From assembly GCA_964035545.1 (NCBI GenBank), contig OZ037766.1, positions 9,185,722-9,249,721 of the forward strand: DNA of 64,000 nt. Reading direction: 5' to 3'. Below, piece after piece: positions 22,401 through 34,725 of this stretch (position 1 is its first letter; every line of letters starts with the position of its first letter). The DNA is from Bugula neritina. Its lineage: Eukaryota > Bryozoa > Gymnolaemata > Cheilostomatida > Bugulidae. The position numbers and the translations under genes were made by a program. The notes below the pieces were generated by a model. It had not been told where the DNA came from. It saw only the letters and a list, made by a program, of their open reading frames with translations, and ran no database searches.

Positions 22401-25400
22401 CCTTCAGTAATTAACAGTAGGAGTCGACAGAGTAAAGGAATTCCCCCCCCCCCCCTAACTTTCACCCTTTTGTTTTACCACTAGCCTTGTAAGTTTCCTT
22501 TAGTTGACAGCTATGAGCTTAAGATGGGGCACAAATTGGGTACAAAATATCTCTCATCATTTCTAATTGATTTTGTAGCTATTTTAGTTGTATATGTGGT
22601 TAGTTAATGTTTTCACTTTAAACTATCAATTGGTCTTTCAGCAGGAAAATAATGCTATAAATACAAACTTATTATCACTGTCATTGGTGTCCATCCTTTG
22701 TGTTGTTTATGGAGTTAATTTAAGCATCCTGTTGCTTTTTCTATCAACACATACAGTGATAGTAAATCAGTAGAGACCCCAGGGGCACTCCTGGTGAAAT
22801 ATGTAAGGTCAGGGGTTGTGACATAAAGGTAGCTGCACCTGCTCTATACTGGAAGTTTATGTTGCCAACAAAGTCTACCATCTCCTTTTAAGAAATGGCA
22901 TATGATATATAGCATTCAGCATAATATGATATATAGTATCCAGCATAATATGATATATAGCATTCAGCATAATATGAAATATAGTATCCAGGTATACATT
23001 ATATATTATCCAGTTATATAATATATAGTATTCAGCATGTTATAATATATATTATTCAACGTAATATTTTATTCAACATACTATGATATATAGTATTACT
23101 CAACATATAATATATAGTATTCAACGTAATATAATGATGATTCTAGGGTCAGCGGAGCAGTTAAACATGAAGGGAGTTTTCTTGCACGTGCTCGGTGATG
23201 CTCTGGGTTCAGTAGTTGTGATGATCAGCGCTATCATTTATATGGCAACAGAGCGCTGTGAACGGAGAGATTTTGAGATAGGAGGAGAGCGTGGCTCGGA
23301 CATGTTACGTCGTACAACTACCACCTCATTGACCACTCTCTCAAATTCTCTCAATATCTCCACAATCTCTGCTCTTATCAACGTCACCACTGAAGCCCCT
23401 GAGTGTTTCAAAACTGCACCTCATTGGATTAATTTTGTTGATCCAGTACTCAGGTAAGTTTATTCCACTCAAATTCAATTTAGGTTATGATGTCTTTCTC
23501 CATTAGCAGAATACAATGGGACTATGTGAATATTCAATATATTTTGAAAGTGTTTTACGCAGTAGCTTATAAATAGAAAGATGAGTTATAAGTTTCAGGA
23601 TAACGTTGAAAAAAACATTATATCTGCACTGCTCTACCATTTAGCGTTCTGATTCAATTTAATTTTAGCAATATTATTTATTAGCTATATTATTTTGTGA
23701 GAATGGGTTTTCAAATTGCTGAATTTTAGTCTTTAATCCTAATTTTTTAAATATACAACTAAGGCTGAGACTGATATCTTTAAGAAAAAATAATTTTCTC
23801 AAATGATGATAGTTGGATAGAAGCTATTTACTGAAAATAATTTAACAAGCTTCTAATTTTGAGGATCCAAATGAGATTCAAGTATGTTTCGTAGACTACA
23901 AAATTGAGTATTGATAAAATCAGCCGTTTCCATCAAAGAAATCAAAACCAAAAATACTCGTATATTGTAATAATTATTTTCGAATGCACTTTAAATTCTT
24001 CAACAGTATTATATTTCCACGACATGCCTTAAGCAACAGATAATGTTTAGTATTGTATAAATGTTAGCTCAGTGCAGCTGGTAGTAGGGTAGTTTGTAAC
24101 ATTCAAAAATTTTAAAGCCTGAATTCATACTTCTGTATTCATGCAAGTCACCATGTGATGAATGATTCTATAAGTTCATATAATGTTGAAGTAAAGTTTG
24201 TTATATCAAATTGTTGTCTGATTCAAAGTTTAATTTGCAATTATCTGTAGTTTCATAAGTTCAGGTTATGCCTGTAGGAAATATGGTGATAGCATTATCT
24301 GCGTCATGCTACTCAAATTAAGTAGTTTATCGAGTATATTTTCAGTACATTCAACACGCTTGTTTGGTTAGTTATTTTATCATAATTTCAAGTAAAGTCT
24401 TACATAGAATTGATGGCATATGCAGTGAATTGGTTTGCCAGGTCTATGGTTTTGTCGCCAGTCTATGTTTGTTCATCTTATAATTTAATCTTTTCAATAT
24501 TTGTAGCATATTTCTGGTGGTCATAATTCTCTCAACTTCCATACCATTAGGTAAGATACTGTTTCCAACTCACTTTGATTAAAATCCTTGTAAATCTTTT
24601 ACTCAGACTACTTGACACCATGACTTAACTTGTCTGCTTAACTATAGTTTGAATCTAAGTTCTTAAAATTTAAGCAAGTCCTAGTTTGAAGATATGTAAA
24701 TAATTCTCACTTATTTAATAACTTTTCAATCAATGATAAAGTAAATCAATTTATTAAGTAGTTTTGTGTTCAAAGTGTTTAAAAAGAATTGTAGTAATAT
24801 GGTAGTTATCTCATTATTCTTTGACTGTAAACAAACAAGCTTCCACAACTGGCACAACAGATCATCAATATTTATTAAAAACAAGATCAGCGGCAGAGAC
24901 TTGTAAATATAAAGTAATGATGATTAAATCTTGTGTGTCGCCAACACTTCATTTACCATCCTAAGACTTCAAGTAGGATTCAGTCTTAGCAAATTGTTAA
25001 TTGCATTTAGATCTCTTTGTTGTTAAACTTGGGACATAGATTTTATTAAATGCTAACAATAGTGCACTTGGCCAGCGTGTGAAACAACACGTGTTATTCC
25101 AGTAGCTAACAATACCTTATTAAATATAGATATATCAACATCACAGTTCATAAATGAGTATCAGTACTACAGTTTCAAGTTTGGTTGGCTGACTTCCACC
25201 ACATGTTGCCTAACAGATTAGCTTCAAGTTCCTCTCCATAATATCTACTTTATCTGCTCCTCTGCCAACTATGCAGTGCATTCACATTAAATGTTAAAAC
25301 ACTCAGTAAAAAGAGACAATATAGGACATAGGTGTTGAAAAGCAGGAGGGGGGGGGTGAATCCAATAATGTGGTCTTTTTGATTAGGTAAAAATTCTTTC

Positions 25401-28366
25401 ATATTTCATTAAATGGCATTTTGAGGTTTGAAACTTCTATCAATGTAAATTATGTTGTAGAAATATTAGCCATGATTTCAAAATACAACGTGTGATATTA
25501 GCAATTTGTAGTGCTAAGAAATTTTATTAGCCTAAGTTCTTTAATTTTCCCAATAAATTTTGGTTCAAAATTAGGGCGAGATTATAACTTTTTTCATATT
25601 TCTTCTCCTAAACAAAGTTCACCCTAACTTCCCTATTTGTTGCACTGCAAACCTTGAAGTATATAGTTCCAGGTTATATTGGGCAGACAATAACAGTATC
25701 TCATCTACTCACCTAATATTCATTATATCTATTCTAAAAGCAGTACTTAGTTATCTTCACTCAAGTTTTACAGCTGCTCAATTCTCAGCTCACTTATTGT
25801 ATTCTGCAGTGAAAGATTCTGGCTTGATCTTAATGCAGACAGTACCAACCCACATTGTTGTGTCCACCATGCAGGCTCATCTGGAGAAGGTAGTACTTTA
25901 ACTAAACTAGTCCTCAAATAGGTTCCAGTGAATCAGTCACTTGCACCTCTGTTTGTCATAATTAGTTGGCATTAGCTTTCAATAAATATTTCTTGTGTTT
26001 TTTGCATTTCATGCAGGTTTGACTGCACTGCTCTCAGAAATGCTCCGAGATTATTTGCACCTTTTTAGTTGTATAGCATTTAGTATTCTTAGTTTAATTT
26101 TTTGTTATTATATCACACCCCCATGTGCTACAACTGTGTTACACCCCTTGTGCTGCAACTATATTATGTTATATAGGTATAATAGAGTATATTTTGCCAC
26201 TGGTTAAAAACTAGCTGCTAGGATTTTCTGCATATCCCCTTCAACTGATTACCCTGAAAGTTGCAGTTTGTTTCCGTGATGTTGCAGATGGATGGTATAA
26301 TGGCTGTACACGAGTTCCACGTGTGGAGTTTGGCTGGAGACAAGATAGTTGCCTCTTTGCACATTCACCTCAGGACTTTAGAAGATTATATCAGAGTGTC
26401 TAATCAGGTCAAAGAGTATTTCCACGATGAAGGAATACATTCAGTCACTATACAGCCAGAGTTTGTGGATGTAAGATTTTAATGCTAAGTTTTTAGACTA
26501 TCTTTTCATCATAGGTTGAATTCGCTTGCAAGATTTTCCACAATGTGATGCTTTCAGCTGTTTCAAGTTTAAACACAGTGAAATAAAACACCATTGACTG
26601 TTGGCTGTAACTTTAAACAAATATATATTTGAAATATTGATAGCCTGTTGGGTAAAATGGCTTTACAATGATAAGCCACTAGCCTCCCTTTGCCATGCTT
26701 TGAAATAATATGAGGTCTTCCTAAAACTTTTAGTTTGGTACCACATTATTTTTTATCAAAATATACAAATTTTCTAATAGATACTTGATACAAAGTTCAA
26801 ATTCAACGGAGTTTTTGCACTTGAGTAGAGCTGATGAAATCTGCTTAAGTGTGTGACATTTGGCAAGCATATGTGCCGTGATAGCTTGTACTAATAGATA
26901 GCTTGGTGTAATACGATAGATCTGCACTTATTCTGAAGAGTGTTGCAAAACCTTTGCCATGTATTTCTACATTGCTAAAAGAATTGTTTGGATATAATTG
27001 TCAGTTCTTGACACTTGTACTAACAAAATATAGGGTCTATAAAGGTTCACACATCTTTATATACAGCTGTATTGTGATGCAATATACTGCCCCTGTCAGG
27101 CTGGTATTTTTATCCAGTCTGCAGTGTTGCAATGAAGCTATCCCATATTATCTTATATATTTCTGGCTAGGAATTTAGCTTGGTCACGGAAGCTGCTATG
27201 GTGTCTTTCAATAAACCTCTTAGTTGTAGCTGTGCGTTTGGCTTATGCTATTTTAAGTGTCATCTTTAGTGGATTGGCAACATTTTAATTGCAGCAAATA
27301 CTTCTCCAATGGGTTTTATTTGAACATAAGCTCATTAAATGATATTGCAATGTTTAAATATGGTGACAGTAGCTAAACAATGACTACCCTCCCCCCACCT
27401 CTTCCTACTGTTTAGTTGTGACATGTTGTTGAAGCAACTAACTTTGTACGAGACTGCAGAGTTTTTACTAAAATTTTGTAATTTTTCATAGCATTTTAGC
27501 TTTTATTAAAACTGATTCAAACTTTATATCTTGCAGCAGATCAGTAACAACAATTTTCAATATATTAACATAAATGGTAGAAGAAACGGAAATTACCTAA
27601 TCCACTCAATATTCAGTTAAATTTGTCAGTCACGTTAAGTCTAGAAAATATTTTGGTTTGCTGTTTATTAATTTTACACATTTGCCAATGGTATTCTTTT
27701 CTCTGAGTAATACCCTGTATGATTTCAGTTTATGGAACGAATTTTGAATATCATGCTTTTTACATTCCTCATGAAACATGCTGGCAAAGGTTTCTTTGTT
27801 GTGTAGGATTTGTCTTCTCATACTCATTGTATAGTCATTGAACTCTAAGGCTGCTGGGTGGGTTTCAGCTCTATTTTGGTCATATAAATTGAATTCTGAT
27901 TCACACACACAACTATAAGGATAGCTGTAATGGCATTAAATACAGGAGGTGGTTTATGGAGCTACCCATATAAATACTGAAACTGAGTTCTTACAAGTGA
28001 AAGGGTGTATATGTAGGGGAATAAGTGTTGCTACTTTGTGTTATTGATTGTAGTGGTAATATTTCTACTCAATATTGATTCAAATCTAATTTTAATGAAA
28101 TTTATTTGATGCATTACAATTGACTGTTTTAACTAAATTGTTGTTTGTTATTGCAGCTGCATGTAAAGAAAGCCGGTAGAGAATGTGTGTTAGAATGTGG
28201 TCCAGAAAAAGACTGTCACCCTGCTACATGTTGCAGTGTTAATCAGAAGACATTAGATGTCTCGGCTACAGGTTCACAGGCTAAAACTATGGATAATGAT
28301 GAAATTCGGCTACAGGATATCACTGTAATACCTGATGCCATAACTGCCAACTCTTCCCATGCATAA
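19421..28366 (+). CDS. SLC30A1: Zinc exporter of the ZnT1/SLC30A1 type
   Basis: Cation diffusion facilitator, expected to export cytosolic Zn2+ across the plasma membrane by proton antiport. Nine exons: 19421-19597, 19775-20006, 20242-20376, 20626-20751, 23147-23453, 24507-24550, 25810-25889, 26288-26470, 28157-28366. They give 497 residues (human ZnT1 is 507). Zinc-site pairs are intact: H43/D47 in TM2 (DSFHMLSD) and H237/D241 in TM5 (HVLGD). The TM4-5 cytosolic loop is His-rich (repeats of GHGHSHGGG, then KGHGHSH), followed by an acidic stretch. The TM5-6 extracellular loop is long, about 70 residues, Thr/Ser-rich with NIS and NVT sequons and two Cys. The C-terminal cytosolic domain has the family motif HEFHVWSLAGDKIVASLHIH, then a Cys-rich tail (CVLECGPEKDCHPATCC). 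The start is the ATG at 19421, matching the short N-terminus of ZnT1. Introns over 300 bases (20752-23146, 23454-24506, 24551-25809, 25890-26287, 26471-28156) show only repeats and one unexplained antisense frame. Confidence 0.93.
22443..22455 (+). repeat. Poly(C) run in ZnT1 intron 4
   Basis: Thirteen consecutive C residues. A length-unstable homopolymer with no evident role. Confidence 0.8.
22901..23132 (+). repeat. AT-rich 24-bp minisatellite next to ZnT1 exon 5
   Basis: The first four units are 24 bp, each built on ATGATATATAGYATYCAGC plus ATAAT, and alternate between C and T at two sites. Later units decay and vary in length (20-24 bp). The array ends about 14 bases before the acceptor of exon 5 (23147), so it occupies the branch-point and polypyrimidine region of that intron. 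Confidence 0.85.
27630..27908 (-). other. Unexplained 92-codon antisense open frame in ZnT1 intron 8
   Basis: The frame begins MCESEFNLYDQNRAETHPAA and runs to a stop at 27630. Its residues are unusually balanced for this AT-rich DNA (charged, few long hydrophobic runs). I recognise no domain and saw no convincing splice partners. It may be a decayed transposon fragment, a small unknown gene, or chance. Confidence 0.2.
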
Positions 28367-29071
28367 GTTGTCTAGCATCACCAGCTTGCTGCTCTCAAAG
28401 CTGTGTATATATAATATCAGGATGAATCTGTTTATTATCATAGGTAATAAATCTAGGCTCTATAATTTGTCAAAAAAGCCGATTAAATTGTATTTCTCAA
28501 ATGAATTTCATTTTTTCAGGTCTGCTGGTTTCCAAAGCTGTATATAAGATTATTTATCTATTATATATTTAACTTCCATCTTATGAAACTGGTTTTAAGC
28601 AACGTCTCTCTCTATATGCTGTTATAGTTTGCCTCGTCTATGTATGGGATCGCAACCCCAACATATCTTTTAGACTAGCATATGAAAATTTAATAGGTCA
28701 TTATTTCATTTATATTGTTTTTTTTCATTTATTTGTGTTATTATTCATAGGTTGTGTGATGAAAATCTAAAGTATGTTTTTATTACACTGATGTAAAATT
28801 GTATTTTACTTGCCATCCTTATGTGTAACTTCTGCTGTTTGTGTTGTTTTTTCTGGCCTGGATAGTGCATGCAAGGCCATGTGATATATGAACACTTATA
28901 TACTAAGATCTAATGATAAGGTATATTTTTATTTAATATATTGTTGTGATAATGCTAAAGTTATTTAATTTGTTTATGTTACTATTGCTGCAATAGTTGC
29001 CTCTAACACGCATTTGTATGACAATCAGTTCATTGCTTCACTGGAGATCTAATTTAAGCAATGTGTAATGC

Positions 29072-29077
29072 AATAAA
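29072..29077 (+). terminator. Candidate poly(A) signal of the ZnT1-like gene
   Basis: AATAAA about 700 bases past the stop at 28366. An earlier AATAAA at 28446-28451 would give a shorter 3' UTR; I cannot tell which is used. Confidence 0.4.
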
Positions 29078-30485
29078 ATGTTTGAAAAACCAACACAAGT
29101 TACTTACTTCTTTTCAAGTTATATTTATCTGCCATTTATGACACCTTTTGGGCAGTTTGTGACACTTTTAGGCAGTGGTTGCTACTTAAGGAAACTTGGT
29201 GAGTTTTAGCTGTTGGTGCATTTTATGGATGTTATGCAACGGTGATGTTGCTAATTTTGGTTTAAAGCAAGGCTTATAGATTATTGATATACACAGTGTG
29301 CATAGGAAGCTGCATTGTATGTAGTATGATACTGTATTGTCAAACTAAAAAATACAATTAGCATAATACAGAAACACAAATCACATCATGTTATCAGATT
29401 AAATAAAAGTAAATTTAAAGGAATTATAATCATCACACTTATAGTAATTCATTGCATTGCCATTTCTGCCAACTATCTTAGCAGATAAATTGAATGCCTA
29501 TAAACAAGCCTGCAATGACAGAGCAAACTAAAATAACATGCTAAACTGTGTTATACGTTCCAGAAAACCTGGTAATATTGTAGCTAACCAGTAGGAAAAA
29601 GTTTGAAAATAATGGGCTGTTCTATAAATTCTTTGTATTTTGAGCTAAATCTCATTTACTCTATGGAAAGTTAAAATGGTAATGAATTTAATTATTTTTA
29701 TTTTATCAAATGCCATACTTTCTTTAGACTTCAGTTGTTGCTTTGGACTTTAGATCGCCATTTGCCATGATTATTACTACATGACTGTAACGTTATGCTT
29801 ATGAAGTTTACCAAGTAAATTTAACTGACTACGCTGAACTGATCTGGGTATGAAAATAGTAGTTAGCAGTCTTTAAATATTGGGTAGCCAATAGCCCTAT
29901 TGGGTAGGGGTATGGATTTAAATCAGAAACATGAGTACACAAATCCAAATTATAACCAAGTGTAACTTTTAAACACACTAAAACTTGACAGAATATTAAA
30001 ATCTTGTACATCAGTAAAGTCTGCAGCCAACAAAATAATTGTAATAATATTTGCCCATATACATACAAACGAAACGCAATTGAAATTCTCTAAGATTATC
30101 AAGTTTGGTATTTGGAACAAGGAATTGTCTTCACAGGATTGTTGACCCTGTAAACACTGTTCTTCCCTGCAAACTAATGTATAAGTATGTTTCATACACA
30201 GATTAATTTCTGGTGAGTGTTGATAACTGTTTCTATTGCATTTAGTCTAGTGAGAAGTGCAGTCCTCAACATTCTCTATCTGCTCCAGTTTATAGTGCAT
30301 ACATATCTGCTGATACTAGGTGAAAGATAGGGTAACTCCTTAACCTTTCCTAAATGATTGCTGCTCTCTCACTGCAACTTTATATACTCATTACGACTGA
30401 AAACAAATTTCCCATGTCTTTTACCAGTTGTTACAATTACGAACTATTACAGCCTAAGAAAAGACTCAGTAACAAACCAGATTGA

Positions 30486-30834
<349 letters not shown>

Positions 30835-32104
30835 TTTCACTGTCTTTTTTTAATTAAAGCCATAGTGCTTGCTTATAAATAATTCCAATTTTAGAAGTAT
30901 TGTGGTTTGCATTTCTGCATTTTTCTTTTAAATTGACACAAGTCTACAAAAGCAAGGATGTAGCATACTGTATATTAGAAGTACAACATCAAAAATGTGA
31001 CTACTACTCAACTATACTCTCTCATTGGAGACTGCAAATATCCAAAGTTTACAGCTTCAGAGACACCTCGGATTTTGCTAAGAAGAGCAACCACAACTCC
31101 TAAGCTAGCAATTATGCACTTGGTGAGTCTGTTACAAAAATAAGTTGCAGATAGCTACAACAGCTTTTCCTGCAGACTTAGCTCCATGATAGAACAAAGA
31201 AATTTCATGCTGAAGCTGAACTACCTTCTATAATTATCATACTTCAAGCATTACACTTCCATGTATAAGTTACTCATACTAGGAGCTTAAGGAATGTCTC
31301 TGTAATATAAACTAATACTGGTTTGCTGGTACCTCTTCATGCAATGTGCTACCCTCAAATGACGAGCTATAAGACTTAGTTCAAGGAGACACTCATGGCA
31401 AGGTAACATGGACTCTTTAGTAACATGGAGACAAGGTAGTACTAGCATTTCTTATTTGTTACCAAAATTAATATTGTATTCACTTATCTTAGCTAACGGT
31501 AAATGCTTATACAATTATCACAATCATTATGTTTTTGCAATCGACTATTTGATGAATTTTTTCACTTTGTTCTAATGCTATATTGTGTTGATGCACCAAA
31601 TCAAACTTCTGAACAACTACTATCACTTTCATAGTAAGCTATATTACTGTGCAGCTATTACATGATACCAAACAATCAATATCTTTTAAAGTAACACTAT
31701 TGAAAAAAAAAAAAAACTTAAAAAGTATTGCTATTGCTGTAATGATTATGCCGTTATAAACTTTGCAAGTTTCAACAATACATGTAATTGTAATTGTATT
31801 ATTTTATATTCTATAATGGTTAAATCATTCTGAATGGAAATGTCATTATTAACAGATTAAGGCAACATAGAATACCTAAAGTTTAAACAGAATTTTGGCA
31901 GCTTCGAAACTAAATTATGCAATTTGTATGGTTGGTTGTTAGGAACAGCAGCTTTTAAGTTGTAACTCAAAGAAGCCTCCAGTTATAGGAAATGAGTACA
32001 ACATAATTGCCTAAATCATATAAATTCGACCAGAAGCCTTATAAACTTGGACATGTTGAAATAGTGTGAAGTGCACACAGAGTTAATACTGAGAATGTGA
32101 GAGT

Positions 32105-32209
32105 TGATACTGGAGGTGTAGATACTGGGGGTGTAGATACTAGGGGGTGTAGATACTGGGGGTGTGAGAGTACATAATGGGGGTGTATAGATACTGGGGG
32201 GTGTGCAGC
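32105..32209 (+). repeat. G-rich minisatellite
   Basis: Variants of GATACTGGGGGTGTA (15-16 bases) are repeated about five times, with one diverged unit (ACATAATGGGGGTGTA) inside. Each unit has a run of three to six G, so the array offers at least four G-runs on one strand, compatible with G-quadruplex folding. Confidence 0.85.
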
Positions 32210-34725
32210 AAATAATATGGCAGGGAGATGAGAGGTAACAATAGCTATAGGGGAATGAATAATGAGTAGACAAATAAGAAAGGTACCGTAAGCACATAGG
32301 GCTATGAAATTAAATGTCATAGCAAAGAGGAGAATAATACTAATTAGGAAATAAATAAAAGCAATATAAAACCAAATAATAAATTTAAAAGCATCAACAA
32401 TGCAAGTGTGAAAACAAATTATAGATATAGAGAAGTCTTCTTCGAGCATAAAATTAAATATTTTATTGTGAGCATTCGGGATATAATTAGTAACTTTTTG
32501 ACCAAAAAAGAATGTCTATGAACATGAAAATTAAATTGATATCAACTGTGACAGCCGATAATGGTTATTGTATCAGCTGATAATTGTTGCTGCGTTAGCA
32601 CGGGTGCTGTTTAGCACGGGTGCCTATGTATTGTGATTCACTTAATGAAGGGTGAATAAATGGAGGATACAGATGCAGGCCACAACTCTATTTTTGTCTA
32701 TTGCCAGCAGTATAATTATTTTCTAAGTTAGACTTCATTCATACTTAGACTCATACTCGTACTTTACTAGTACTCATACTTTACTGTAACCTATAACCAT
32801 AAAAATTACAAAAATCTTGTTAACTTAACATTAATTACATAGCTGACAAAACATTTAGTTAATAAAGTTCAAAACAAAAGATAATATAATACTTACAATT
32901 ATTTTGACAATTAAGTATAGATTGCCTGCATCTTTAGCAGGAGGAAAACTGAGCCACACTGACTCATCTACCAAAAACTGTCAATAAATAGCTATCGCGA
33001 AAGCTTTCACAAATAGCTTTCGTTACACAATGATTTTTGGAAAGCTGCCAAAAAGCCACTGCAAAAAAATTGTAATCACAATTTGGTCACTTAATAATCA
33101 AACCCAATATGGGGTATATTTGAAACTTATAAGTGTTGTTTTATATTGTAGCTACTATGTTATATATAATGTTGAATACCCAAATTTTTTGTTAACATTT
33201 AGCACTTAACATGGTAAAAAGGTTTACTGTTTACATTGACAATGAATCTGAGCCTTTGCTAATTTTGGGGTCTCAACATTTGCAACAATATTTTACCAAC
33301 ATCTACTTTCAATACTACAAGCCAAAACTCAGACACTATTGATCAAATGCTGAGATACATTTTGATAAATTAACATTTATTTAAAAGATGCTTTAAACAT
33401 TTATAAAAAGTTCACAATAGTATGTTTTGAAATATAGCAAGGTGAGAAGTATTTAATTGAAACAAATTCCCAAATCATGCTTGCATAAATAGTACCTATA
33501 AATGTTAAAATCAAAACTATTAAAAAGCTATAATTGTTTAATGAAATGCTTTACTACACATTTACAGTTTCCAATAAGGTTCTGCAATTGCTAATGAGTT
33601 GTCATGAGACATATGCAAAATTTTTGTAGTTTTGGTATAACATGTGTTGCCATACATACAGGTCTGTAAGTGTAGCACTTCACATCAAAGAACTTGCATC
33701 ATATGCTTGTGTTAGTAAGTTTAACTGCTACCAGCTATGTTACCTGAAAACAGTTTATTAACAATTAATACTTATCATTATACAGAATGCTAGTTGAACC
33801 TGGACAACTAAAGATGCTGGAATAAGCTCAAACCTCAAACCATGGAGAATCCAAAAAGCTCAAAGTTAGAAACAATTATTTCTCAGCTTTTGAAAATACA
33901 TGTAGTTGGAATGAGTCAGACGTCATATAAATCTATTGCCTCTTTATGTGTGTTAACTCAAGGTTCCCTTGTCAGCCATTGTTATTATTCCATTCTTTCA
34001 ATTTCCTGGTTATCCACAAAAGCTAGCTCTCTTTTTAAGTATCATAATTTCATAGAAAGCTGTAGAACAAAATGCCCAGCATTTTTGAAAGTCTATTTTC
34101 TGCACTTGTTTATTATATATAGGACAGGTTACGTAATTCACAGACATAGCCTGCTGAACCACTCACATCTGCATAGCCTAAGAACTAAATATTGTTTAAA
34201 CTCTAAAGCCTTCCCTTTAGCTATCATGTAGTGTAACATCAACATTATAGGATGTTTATAACTGTTAGTTGCTGATGGTATAGTAATTATTGACATATTG
34301 AATGTAACCAAATAATATTTTATGGAATGTGAACTTTATTCAGCGCGATCTAACTTCACTGTGCTAATTGTTACAAAGTATTTGATTTGCCAACTCTTTA
34401 TAATATGACTGTGAGAGGTTATAGGTATATAACATTTAGAAATAGGACGAATTTGATTAGCTGTTTTTTGAAATATTTAAAACAAGTATTTTAGGTAAAA
34501 GCTGATTTTGGCTAATCAGAATTGAAAGCACTTCTGCATTTCTGCCTTTCAGCAAGTTAAATTCATTGTATTTTGCGGTTTTCATTTCGCTATGTTTGCT
34601 GCAATATAAATTATTATGTTATTATATATAATAATTGAACAAAAACATTTTGCGCATTGCATATACATGTAACAGTTAATAGAGCAGGTTTTACTAAAGT
34701 TATACTTGTGTGTCTTTCCTCCCAG

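Noticed and set aside
22901-23132. Regularly spaced repeats considered as a CRISPR-like array
   Set aside because: Units are contiguous, diverged and AT-rich without unique spacers, inside an animal intron; it is a minisatellite.
32016-32449. Minus-strand frames with STPPVSTPPVST repeats
   Set aside because: Produced by the G-rich minisatellite read in reverse; no splice or start context.
33842-34231. 129-codon plus-strand frame starting MENPKSSKLETII, considered as the missing SLC17 first exon
   Set aside because: No suitable donor leaving two bases of a codon was found, composition is near random, and it resembles no SLC17 N-terminus.
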